The notes under the pieces were generated by a model, which made no database searches, was not told the DNA's origin, and worked only from the letters and a program-made list of their open reading frames with translations. This document shows, one piece after another, positions 12,130-22,738 of a stretch of 64,000 nt of DNA. Both the position numbers and the translations under genes were made by a program. The stretch comes from Hysterangium stoloniferum (taxonomy: Eukaryota > Basidiomycota > Agaricomycetes > Hysterangiales > Hysterangiaceae): assembly GCA_015178975.1 (NCBI GenBank), contig WHVD01000169.1, positions 62,001 through 126,000 on the forward strand, read 5' to 3'. Each line of letters opens with the position of its first letter. The stretch's first letter is position 1.

Positions 12130-12900
12130 TCCCTGTCAACTATTGAGATCTAAGCAAAATAGAGGAGGAGGACTCTAAGTTGGGAGGCCAATGATATGAA
12201 ATGAGCTATGTAATCAGGGGGCCAATGATAGAGATTGTACTAGTTGGGAGGTCTAACTCTATAAATGTAGTGGAGCTTGGCTTCAACTTATATATTGCAC
12301 CCTCACACAAACTGTTAGGGTGCTCCAGTATTTCAAACAGAGTGGATAGTATGATAAAAATGAAGATCAACACTTAGCTCAATTGACTGGGGGGCTGAAA
12401 TACTAAGAGTGTAAGGTAAGAGTTTACAGCTTGCCAAAGAGTGTTTTCAAGAGTATTGAGAAGGGAGGAAAGAGACTGAGAACTAGTAGATAATCTAAGT
12501 TGATTTTTTAACTGAAAAATTGTAGCATACATGAAGAATCTTTTATACTACAATGAGACAGATGCCTGGAGGGCCGATCAAGGAAGCAAAGGGTGAAACA
12601 GATCATGAGAAATTGATGACAAGGTGGGGAGACTAAATTTAAGGTACTAAACAATACTAAAAAGGTCTGAGGTGGGAAGTGAGATGTATACAGGGAGACT
12701 GTGATAGGGGACTGAATGGGACAGAGATGGAATGGAAGGCTAAAAAGGGTCAAAACTATAACAGAGACAAGTGTTGGGGTGGTGATACCATGGACAGAGG
12801 TTCTGACAGTGAGACAACAAAGGGTATTGAGTCCAAAACAGGTTTCAGGGGTCCAAAATGATGGGGAACCTAACATCAATCCTTGTCAATTCTCTATGCC
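12130..12900 (+). mobile_element. Degraded LTR remnant carrying the shared LTR motif
   Basis: CTTGGCTTCAACTTATAT at 12276 is followed by TGCACCCTCACACAAA. The flanking text (GGGAGGCCAATGATA, GGGGGGCTGAAATACTAAG, and the stretch from AACACTTAGCTCAATTGACT) is the inverse of 52300-52640, so the two are members of one LTR family in opposite orientation. Boundaries are uncertain, and no target duplication was found. Confidence 0.6.
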
Positions 12901-13469
12901 AATGTTCTGACCTGCCCAGAACCCATGGTCTTCCCAGAAATATGCACATTTAATCATTATAATGTTAGGATCCATTTCCAGATAGTAGTGGATATCTGTG
13001 GATATTCTGACTCCCTTCCTTTGTTCCAAATTTGGTAACTGACTGGTTGTCAGATGTTCATTCATTTGTTTATTGTTCTTGCTCTTATTCCCTGATCTGT
13101 CCCCATCCTTGTTCCTCATTTATCTGACTTGCTATTGTATGCTTAGTTTGGAAACATTTCCAAATAGGTTTTATTATCCTCCCAGACTTGTAGTATAATT
13201 ATTGGAACATCCTTCCATAGTCATGTACTTACTCCTCAGTTTCAATCTCAAATTAGTTTGTATCTTGAATTAGTCTTGATCTAATCTGCTCCTTTGTTCT
13301 TTCTGTACACTCAATATCTGGAACTCTGAGCATCTGTAAACACTCTGGCATATATCTGCCCTCTGAAATATGGACACCCAAGTGCATGCATGAGGGCACA
13401 ACACATAAGCTGAAGCCAAGTCCATCCTGTACTCCAGTAATATTCTGATATTCTCCAAAAGCACCCCTT
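12901..13469 (-). mobile_element. Degraded LTR remnant, minus orientation
   Basis: On the minus strand the shared motif (at 13394-13425, read GACTTGGCTTCAGCTTATGTG) is followed by sequence matching that at 19566-19890: a CTTTCTGTACA/ATTCAATAT-type block, then a TTGTACTACAA-type block and TTTTATTAT. It is therefore a diverged sister of the LTR remnant at 19360-20300. Exact ends are unclear. Confidence 0.6.
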
Positions 13470-13512
13470 GCTCAACCCCTCCCCTGACAGGTCACGTGAC
13501 TTGATCCAACAC

Positions 13513-13795
13513 GTGAATATCTTATCTATTGTATGTTATCTATGTTTAAATTTACTGACTCGCCACTATGCTCCATCAATGCTATTATTGGCAACAACAT
13601 GATGGGTGAGTATCTTGTCTATTGTATATTATCTATGTTTAAATTTACTGACTCACCACTATGCTCCATCAACGCTATTATTGGCAATGACATGACGGGT
13701 GAGTATCGTATCTATTGTATATTATCTATGTTTAAATTTACTAACTCGCCACTATGCTCCATCAAAGCTATTATTGGCAATGACATGAGATATGA
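13513..13795. repeat. 93-bp tandem repeat, about three copies
   Basis: The block containing TATGTTTAAATTTACTGACT recurs at 13541, 13634 and 13727, exactly 93 bp apart, with a few substitutions per copy. Because 93 is divisible by three, the repeat creates an incidental 99-codon open frame on the plus strand. It is subterminal in the MULE, where transposase-binding repeats are often found in this superfamily. Confidence 0.95.
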
Positions 13796-13807
13796 CAAGA
13801 TAGGAAA

Positions 13808-16800
13808 TCATGTGCCTCGTTCTGATGGTTGAGGCTGCGAGCGATAGAACATTGCATTCACAGTTGACTTCTCCCATGTTGTAGGAGATCCTATCCTGCT
13901 CGAGTTCAGCTGTTTTTCCTGAGTGATGCAGTTTTCAGCCAGCCTAAGAAACCGGGCACCTTCTCTCTCCAATACCTTCAAGAATCGGTGGTCTCCAAAC
14001 TGGGTCTGGTACTCCAAGCCGTCACAGAAGGCACGAATCAATTTGACATGTGAGCACATCTTTTCAGCAAAAGTGTCTCTTGTTGTAATGTGCCCATTAG
14101 CTTCCATGTCAACCAACCCACCATTCTCCTCATCCTCATCCTCTCCACCCAGGTTCTCGTTATCACTATCATCAGTCACATTGCCAGTCTGTTGTGCCAC
14201 AGTTAGGGCATGTATTGGCTGTATTGGGTGCCTCCCATGTACTTCATCCACCGGAACCAATGAAGGATGGGTCCAAAATGGTGCAGTTCGGTTTCGTGTA
14301 ACTTCTAGGAAGAAGACTGGATGGACAGGATGGAAAGATTGTACGAGGTGCTTGCAAATGAGAAAGCGGCTGATGACGAACTGTGGGCAGGTGCAGATAA
14401 AGCAATGTGGATTTGGTTGGTATTTTCTGTTCAATGGCATTGTTATGGGCGTTTTCATTGCTTTTTTCCAGGCAGCCTTGAAATCCTTTCTCCACTGTGG
14501 CAATTCATGAAACCTCCCAATATCGTTCATTATCAGATCAAGCTTTCGATTATATGTTGGGCCCAGCTTTGATACCAAGACCCACACAAGAAGATCGAGG
14601 CGTGGCAGGCTGAAATGCTGAAGGCAATCCCTCTTGATGTGGCGCCAACTATAGGTCCATTAGGTCTGTGAATAGCTTGTATGTGTAATGCTGTTAGGAT
14701 ACACACTCAGGCCGGGTTTCCGGAGAAACCCGCGGGATATCCGGTAGGACTTGGCTTCAGCTTATAGGCTGTGCCCTCGCTAGATCGTATTGTCCAATTT
14801 CAGACAGGCGGACGGGAATCCCGGGGAGTCCGGGCGGGGGTTCGTGGGTCGTGAGTCGTAGGTCGTGAGTCGAGAGTCGTGAGTCGAGATAGTCGAGAGA
14901 GGTAGATGCGCCGGAGCCCGTGGGCTCCGACTAGTGCGAGCGGTCTGATAAGAGTAGGGTTTTAGAGAGGAAAATGTATTAGATTACTGGGGGGAATCTA
15001 AGCTAATTTTCTGACTGGATTGTATGTACAACATCTGCCAGTTTATATAGACCGTGGAATGCATGACATACCGAATCCAGTAATAATGAGACGAAACGAG
15101 CAAAACATAGAACGGGAATAGTAAACACCAAATTGGTGTTAGGAACGGGACGGAACGGAGCGGAGTCCGAATTGTGACAAAGCATAACCCATAACGGGAA
15201 ATGGAGCGGGAGCGGAGTCCTAAATCGTGACAGGTCATTTGACTAAAACGGGAACGGGGCTCGATTAGAGCGGTGACGGGATTCTAAGCGGGTCCGGTGA
15301 CTGATGCGTGGGACGAAGACGGACATAGACAGAGACGGGGTCCGGGGGAAGTCCGGTGACTGATATGTGTCTTAATGAGGTCGAACGTAACGAGTCTTGA
15401 CGTAACGGAGTCCGGGCGGGAAATCCTATAAACAGACGATTGGTGCTTGTAGCGCGTGGGGGCGTACGAGTTAGTGCCCGGAGTCCGGCGGGATTTGCCC
15501 GGTCGTAACAAATGCTAGACTTACTGAGCTTCAACCATCATTGTTGTCTTCAGCCGTGGTATTTCTGGTGCAGCACATCGTGCCCAAAGCTCCCATCGCC
15601 CATTCCGATACCAGTTCTCCCAAAGGTATGCCCAAAGATTTGGGAGATCATAAGTTTCACAGAACTGATATGCTTGCTTTACAGCCCACTCCTTGATGCC
15701 CTCTGGTGAAGGAGCGGAGTAGCCTGGAATGAGTGGATGTGCACAAAGATGCCATTCCATCAATTCAACAACTTGAGACCGTAGTTCCTCGGGACAAAAG
15801 GTATGCTGGGCCTTCTTCTTAACTCCCTTTTCAGGTTCCACTTTGGGAGGTAGGGGCAGAGATGGTGGTAGAGATAGCATGTCTTCAATTTGGGAGGCTG
15901 TTGTGGTCCTCGGGTGAACCAGGTTGGGAATTCGGATGAAAAGTGAGTTTGGCCCTTCTGTTTTCACATTTGTTTGTGCTGACTCTTCATTTGTTTCATC
16001 AGCCATCAGCTCTGCATCGTCTGGATTTGATCTTCCATAAGGGCGGAAGTCTTTCTTGATAAATGCATACTCCTTCCAAGCACGCTCCATATTATATGGT
16101 GAGGTAGGTAAATTTCCTTGCAGCCGTATACGTACTGCCTTCCGAATGTGCCACCAGCAAAGTTGCACCTTTGCCTCTGGCCAAATGTGCTGACTCATAC
16201 CAACCTCAGCCATGTCCTTGTCTGAATGAGTGAACTTAGGTATAATGTGATACTTTTCACGGAGAACCTTTGTCCAGGCCTCTAATGCCTTCATGCGCTT
16301 CCTAGGCTCAACTGATGAAGCTGTTGACAATAGGCAATACGAAAATGGAAAGCCAGTGTTATCATATTCTCCAAGGACTGTATACAGTTCAAGGTGCTTG
16401 TTGTTTGTTTTATCTAATCTTATTCAGTATTCATACGATCTATATAATGTTAAGAAGACTTACATGTTGCATCAATCCCAACCTCAACCACCTTTCCTCG
16501 CAATCACATGGCGATCCTTTTCATTCCCCATGCCAACTGCTCAATACTGTCCATGGTTGGGATATCAAAGACGTCAACATCCTCACTGTTTTCCTGTAGC
16601 AGTATACTTGCTGAAGCTAATTGCAGGTGGTCCCTCTTCCATAAAATCTCGCTCATGGTGATCCATGCAGGATATACCTGCATTGCAGTCACACTCGGAA
16701 ATGTCCTCTGTACCTTTTTCGCAATGGTGCTTGGAGTCATCCATTCAAGATCCTGCCGTATCAGGGCGGATGCCTCTGGAGGAAGTGCCACATCATAGTA

Positions 16801-17612
16801 TGGTGTATGAGGCTCACTGTGCGTAAGCCAAATAGTGATGGTGTATGTTCCTTTACTATTGTCATCACGGCAGGATATGTTTAATCTACTTTTGCAGTTG
16901 TATCGGTGCATCCCCAAGGTGTCCCGTGGTTTGGCCCCTTTCTGTTGGCTTGGCCGTGCTTTTTGCTTTCTATCTTGATCTTGGCAGCACCAATAGCGTG
17001 TCTTATGGCCAGTAACCATCTTAATATTCTCTTTTACACTGCCTAATGGTTAGAGTGATTGACAATGTAATGATATGATATCCACACTGAAACCGATAGC
17101 CTGATACCCTCCAGATCTCATAAGCAGTCATTTGAATGTGCTCCTTGTCAGATACAAGTGGATCATCTGACTTCTGATAACATCCATAGAAGAACACCAT
17201 CTTGTTAGTCTTAAATACTTGACGAAGGCTCTTCATTAGCTCCTCGCCATTCTCAAAAGTGATAGGCTTGTGATTCTGCAACAAGGAGTCCTATTGTAGT
17301 TAATCAGCATCTGCAAAGTGTTCCATCACTCACACTCTCTGATTCAGATGATGTCCTATCATCTTCAATAATGGTATACTGTCTCTCCTCACCTTCGTTT
17401 TCATTTGTTGATGCTTGCAAGACTACCTGACACCTTGGTCCATCATCATCTCTGTCATTCTTCCTCTTTGCTTGCTTATGTAGCCTTCCCCAGTCACGAC
17501 ACTGCTGGCAAGTCTTCCACTTGTATTTGGATTCGGAAGGGAGTTTGGCTTTACATTTTTTCTGAGAGCATTCTCTTTGAGATGAAGGTGGAGAGTGCTC
17601 ATGTAGGTCCAT
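13808..17612 (-). CDS. MULE transposase with SWIM zinc finger (one in-frame TGA)
   Basis: Exons on the minus strand are 17612..17334, 17275..17088, 17038..16464, 16413..15525 and 14648..13808. All splice phases agree and give 924 codons. N-terminus: a Cys-rich stretch (CSQKKCKAK ... CQQCRD). Then follows a region ending VKENIKMVTGHKTRYWCCQD, which looks like the zinc-binding DNA-contact region of MULE/FAR1-type proteins. The DDE-type core has VGIDATYKTN (first Asp), FTHSDKDMAEV (second Asp), CWWHIRKAV, and the late block NWYRNGRWELWARC. The C-terminal SWIM finger is CTCPQFVISRFLICKHLV. The only break is a TGA at 16504-16506, most simply a CGA to TGA change. Intron 4 (876 bp) consists of a normal 52-bp intron plus a solo LTR and its 5-bp target duplication. 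The protein would act in the nucleus on its own terminal repeats. Confidence 0.85.
14692..15510 (+). mobile_element. Solo LTR (819 bp) inside MULE intron 4, TSD AATGC
   Basis: It starts TGTTAGGATACAC and ends GGTCGTAACA, with AATGC on both sides (14687-14691 and 15511-15515). It carries the shared motif (TTGGCTTCAGCTTATAGGCTG at 14751) and several GTCGTGAGTCG-type short repeats near 14850-14890. The element at 59957-60782 is a close sister copy in the opposite orientation. It lies wholly within an intron of the transposase. Confidence 0.95.
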
Positions 17613-17708
17613 ATGTTGAGTGGTACAGACGTATGCTACGCGACACTTTTCTATTGAGTGTCATGTGATCATGTGTATCCACGTGACCTGTCAGGGGAGG
17701 GGTTGAGC

Positions 17709-18859
17709 TAGGTGGGCTTATTCCCCAAACTAATCCCTGGAAACTCCTGGACTAATTCTCTGGAACCCCATGGACACATTCCAAGAAGTGTTCAGAATAT
17801 CCACTGGAAATTCCATCCAGAGATCCAAAACTTAACAGACAAAACCCTTCTCATGATGATCCTCAAAGAAATATTTGAATACTTACTATATACATGTATT
17901 ACATAATTGTGATTATACAATATGATGTCATGATGTCAGAGTATCTAGTTGAATATTTTCATATTTTTTAAATTTTATGTCCATGAGCTATAAACAAAAC
18001 AATCTGAAATGACAAAACATGAGAATGGTTTTGTCCCTTAATGTATACATAGGTGATGAAGGTTGGATATGGTCATGAAGTCAGAAGTGAGATCCAGTGA
18101 GAATGCAATATACTATAGAGATCTAAAGTTCCTAAGTCAAGTACTAAACCAAGGAGCAAAGACTGTGAATAGGTAGGACTTGGCTTCAACTTATATACTT
18201 GTTAAGTGCAGGGAATCTACCTGGAGTTTCTGGAGGATGGTCACACTTTATTGAATATACAAAATTTTACTGATTAATCCTCATATTTTTTAAGTAAGAC
18301 TATTCCTTCTGGCCATGACAACTTATTCTATGAGTTTATATTTAATTACCTGAAATTTCATCTTTAAAATATGCATGCCCTTTTAAAATACACACAAATG
18401 ACATATTTACACAAAATTATTTGGGTTAACCTAGATTATTTGGGTTATGATGTATTCTCTTGTATACAAGCAAACTTTCAAATATATTTCATATAATTTG
18501 AATTTAGTTGGTTTAGAGAGTTAGCCAGAACTATCTGGGGTACCAATCCCCATTGTGCAATTTATTCCAAAAGAATAATCTACAGATGATTGTTTGACTA
18601 AATTTTGTCAGATATAGGATAAATATTAATATTTTTGCATTCTTCAGAGTGATATCTAATCAACTGAATTTGATTATATATTAATTTTACAACAAACAAT
18701 ATAAATATATATACTTTAGTGGATAAATAACTTTTAAAGTTTTGGGTTATCCTCCTCTGGTGAATATTCTGAGAACTTTCTGGAAATAGTCTGAAGGTTC
18801 CCAGGAGATAGTAGTCTGTGGAGGTTCTGGGAAATTGTCTGGGGGGTATCAGAATATTA
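17709..18859. other. AT-rich intergenic region with an LTR fragment
   Basis: No gene recognised. A partial copy of the shared LTR motif (ACTTGGCTTCAACTTATAT at 18179) is followed directly by TTGTTAAGTGCAGGG, which resembles the start of the 18860 LTR family. This looks like two truncated LTR pieces fused together. 18240-18740 is very AT-rich. Confidence 0.45.
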
Positions 18860-19353
18860 TGTTAAGTGCCATGTCAGAAACTTATTCCAAAAACTATTGG
18901 GAAATAACTGGGAGCTCAGATACTTTCAGGTAGGGGCCATGACTTGGCTTCAGCTTATGTGCTACACCCCTATGCAAATGCTTTGTTGTCCTTAATTTCA
19001 GAGGCTCCATTTATACTGGAGAGCTTATGGATATTTGGAGTTCCAAAGAGTTCTGAATATCAAGTATACAAAAAGAGAAGAGGAATAAGTTAACTAAGTT
19101 GATAGGTGTAAGTACAAATGCATGGACTGATATAGGCTTTCTTGTAATTGTATTACAAATTGAGATCACAATAAGATGGATTAGGATAGGGTATTGAATC
19201 AGGAACATAATAATCAAATGAATGAATACTTGTCAACAGACAAGTTACCAAATACAGAACAAGGATGAAGTTCAGAATGTCTGGGGATTGATAGGTTTTC
19301 CAGAGGTGGGAATTACATCAGAATATTGAAATATCCAGGAATGGATCATAACA
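18860..19353 (+). mobile_element. Solo LTR (494 bp), TSD TATTA
   Basis: It starts TGTTAAGTGCC and ends GGATCATAACA, flanked by TATTA at 18855-18859 and 19354-19358. The shared motif starts at 18953. The LTR interrupted at 59869-61130 belongs to the same family. Confidence 0.85.
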
Positions 19354-19359
19354 TATTAT

Positions 19360-20300
19360 TAGGGTACAAGAAGGACTTGACTGTGTCCTCACACAATTGT
19401 TGGATCATAACTTCAAACAGGTATTGGTCCAGGTACTCCATGGAGTCCCAGAATACATATATGAGAGAACCAGAAGTCAGAAGACCTGAGGGCTCCAAAA
19501 ATATGCTGGGTGAGGACAAGTAGTCAGATGACATAAAGGAGGTAAACCTGTAGGGTATGAGAAGTACTTGGCTTCAGCTTATGTGCTGCACCTTCACACA
19601 CATGTTTGGACATCCTTATTTCAAGCTGATAGATGTTTACATGAAAAGTTTAGATAACTGGAGTTCCAAGGAGTTCTGGATATTGAATGTACAGAAAGAA
19701 CAAAGGAGCAGATTTGACTAAGGTGAGACTGAGTTGAGACTAATTTGCGATTGAAACTGGAGAGTGAGTACATGACTATGAAAGACTATATAGTTGTTCC
19801 AATAATTGTACTACAAATATAAGAGCATAATAAAACATATTTTGCCAAAATAAGCATATAATAAACAAGTGAAGGCAAACTGGCAAAAACAATAAGCAAG
19901 TGGATGTATTCAAGGGGTCCAGGTTGTGGATTACCAAAGCATCTAGAAGAATGCAGGAGTCTGACCAGAGTCCAGGTTAGGAAGGTCTGACAGGTTCTGG
20001 GGAAGTGGGAACATTGGCTTAGAGAAAGTCATGCAAGTTGACACAGATAATCTGGTGAGAGTCAGGTCATGAATTACTGAAACATCTAGAGGATCACAGA
20101 GAGTCTGACTGGAGTCCAGGTTGGGAAATGACCAAGGACACTTGGAGTAGTGAGCTGTGAAAGGGCAGAGTCTGGCATGTACTGGGACAGAAGATGAGGC
20201 ATCTAGTTGAGGGCAGAATATCCAACTGGGAACTGAGCCAAAGGGTACTTGAGGGTCAGGTTACAGTGGGTTATGGATACTAACACTAGTCCGAATATGT
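19360..20300 (+). mobile_element. LTR remnant with shared motif
   Basis: The motif CTTGGCTTCAGCTTATGTG at 19567 is followed by CTGCACCTTCACACACATG and by a tail related to both the 18860 LTR and the minus-strand remnant at 12901-13469. No target duplication or clear ends were found, so the limits are approximate. Confidence 0.5.
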
Positions 20301-20973
20301 TTCAGAAACTAATATTATATCTGGAGAATACTCTGAGGAGTTTCTGGGAATGGGTCTTCAGAATGCTGTACCATTTCAAACTATGCAGTCATCCTAATTT
20401 CAAATGAATTTATGGCCTCAGGATGGACCAGGAAGAGGATTAGGAGAGGGATGAGGCTACAGCTCAGAAAATCTGAAGGTATTCAATGGGCCAAATGTTA
20501 GGAACTTTTGGGCCCTCTGCAACTAGTTCTAACCCTGGTAACCTGCCAGCATCCTGACATCAGTACCCCCAATTGCAGTATCACTGCCTGCAGTACCCCA
20601 CCACTTTGTTTACTATATATTATTATTTTAGTCATTCCATTCTGCTCCTGTCCTGACACTTTCCCATCATCTGTTCTATGTGTACACATCATTTGCCACC
20701 TCAAACCATTTAGTATTCTTCTTCTATCTGGCATTTAGTTTCCTTCCATCCCTTGTTCCATTACTTGCTTCTTCTGACCTGTAATGGATATGGCTATTTG
20801 GTCTCTCAAATAGTTTAACAAATGTTGATGTGGCAAGGGACTCAAGAGATAAACAAATAAAGGTCCAGTAATTTCAATACTGGTAGATTGATTAGATGTG
20901 CTATTAAGCTTAAGCAACTAAAGTCAATATTTGTTTGGTCTCTTGACAAATTCAGATGAACTTGTAGTGACAT

Positions 20974-21371
20974 TGTTATGACTGGAATTCCCGCTGGACT
21001 CCGGGCAATGCACCTGTGCCCTATATGCACCAATTGTCAGTTTACCGGATTTCCCGCTGGACTCCATATGTCAGACTTGTCTACATTCGACTTCATTACG
21101 TTGTGTATCAGTCACCGGAATACCCACTGGACTCCATCCCTGTCTATGTCCGACCTCATCCCATGCGTCAGTCACCAGACCCCGCTCGGAAAACCCGTCA
21201 TCCCTCTAACAGAGCCCCATTCCCATTTTAGTCAAATGACCTGTCACGATTTGGACTCCACTCCTGCTCCGTTTCCTGCTATGGTTTATGATTTGTCACG
21301 ATTTGGACTCTGCTCCATTCTGTCCCATTCCTAACACCAAATTTGGTGTTTACTATTCCCATTTTATGTTT
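20974..21371 (-). mobile_element. Truncated LTR (3' half, minus orientation)
   Basis: It begins TGTTATGACTGGAATTCCCG and follows the sister LTR at 59957 through TTAGTCAAATGACCTGTCAC and the AACACCAAATTTGGTGTTTA stretch. Similarity then stops abruptly near TTATGTTTTG. The half that would hold the shared motif is missing. Confidence 0.75.
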
Positions 21372-22738
21372 TGCATGGAATCCACCAATGATGCCAAGTC
21401 CAGTTATTCCGATACCTATTTTTGTTCTTGACTTATGACACAGTTACTCCTTGTGTTAGAATAACTAGATCTCAAGGTAATGTCAAGCTATGTTTGTCGC
21501 TATCAGACAATTGCCATATCCACCTGTGACTGTCCCAATGTATGATCCGCATTCCGCGTCCGCACAGTAATGTTACATGTGGCGTGCTGAGGAGATATCG
21601 ACATTTGTTGATCATGAATTTCCAGCGTGGGATCATGAGGGAGAAAGAAGTTGGGTTTTAAAGTAAGGACTTCAGTGCCCATTCCTGCATCCTTCGAGTC
21701 CTGGAGGACCTCTCTCCCAATCTGCGAACTCCTACTATATGTAGCCTGATTGAAAGCTGCTGGCGAATTATTCATATGTAACATATTACACCTCCCCATC
21801 TTCACATCAAGAAAATGGGAGGATCAGTAAGTATACCATATATATTAATAGAGAGTATTATATATTAGTTGCAAATACTCTCTAATCTGGAGTCATCGAA
21901 GAGAGCTCGCTAGCTCGGCTAGACACACTACTTTCTCGAGATCCCTATTTACTGGCCAATATAAAAGTTTACTATAGACCTAGGGAGTCTACATAAGGAC
22001 GTAGACATTCCCAAATCCCTGATGCATTTGGTATAATGAAGAATAGAAGGTCAAAAATTCAAGACATAGCCCCCTCTCCATGATTAACCGGACGATAAAA
22101 ATACTACTGTTGACATCGGCCGCTTGTGAAGAGGCTTCCAAGGTACCTGAAAATGATCATGACAACGCGCATGATTGTCTTCACTCCTGATCCATTCATA
22201 CTACCCTCTTCGCCACGGTGAATTTCGTTCGACTGGAAAGCATTCAAACAATTAGGGATGGGTCGGGAGTGTACTAAAGCGGCTCCGATGCGAGGGGGAA
22301 GTTCGATAGGTCACGCGTTTTCGAATCCCTCCTTCGGCTTTGACTCAACAATGAAAAGGTACAGCAAGAATAAAACCATCAATTCTAGATTTCTTCGTTT
22401 AATATCATATTGGTACGTTTTACCCCTCCTTGCTTGATGTTCACATGAGAAGCATCGCTCGTTTCCGACCTAAGCCGACGGCTTCTCTGACTAACCGCAT
22501 ACTCCGTCCGCCCGCCAAAAGTAATATATCCCACGATCCTATTAAGAACAGCGTAGTATTAAGGCTTTAAACCACGCCTTCTTCCTCATCCTCACCATTA
22601 TCTTCCATCTATATTATACGTACTGGCCTCTACACCCTGCTGTATAGCTGCTAACAGCTATAATCGCGACGCTTGGGTACTAGCCCTCTGTACACCCCAC
22701 CACTTGTGCGTTGCAGTAGTCAAGAAATTACGCCTACT
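21372..22738. promoter_or_regulatory. Upstream region of OPT transporter copy 2
   Basis: No protein gene recognised. The last 150 bp before the ATG include a TATATTATA at about 22611 and a pyrimidine-rich tract, compatible with a promoter. A 100-codon minus-strand open frame at 21503-21805 shows no recognisable domain. Confidence 0.35.

Larger units (their letters stand above)
13470..17708 (-). mobile_element. Mutator-like element (MULE) with terminal inverted repeats
   Basis: The ends are perfect inverted repeats of 29 bp: 13470-13498 (GCTCAACCCCTCCCCTGACA, then GGTCACGTG) and 17680-17708. Weaker similarity may extend the repeats outward. No clean 9-bp target duplication is visible, so the true ends may be a few bases out. 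The minus strand encodes one five-exon MULE transposase. Just inside the left end lies a threefold 93-bp tandem repeat. A solo LTR (14692-15510) is inserted within the transposase's fourth intron. Confidence 0.9.

Noticed and set aside
12508..12879. 123-codon minus-strand hydrophobic ORF
   Set aside because: It lies within LTR remnant sequence rich in T/C on that strand; hydrophobicity is a compositional effect.
13513..13795. Regularly repeated units resembling a CRISPR array
   Set aside because: Units are contiguous 93-bp tandem repeats without spacers, inside a eukaryotic transposon.
13533..13832. 99-codon ORF on the plus strand
   Set aside because: It exists only because the 93-bp repeat length is divisible by three; no domain, and it runs against the transposase in the same element.
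13923..14510. 195-codon plus-strand ORF
   Set aside because: Antisense shadow of the MULE C-terminal exon, whose SWIM motif and splice phases are convincing.
18240..18740. Very AT-rich segment as centromere or replication origin
   Set aside because: No array, no defining motif; AT-richness alone is weak evidence, and LTR debris lies on both sides.
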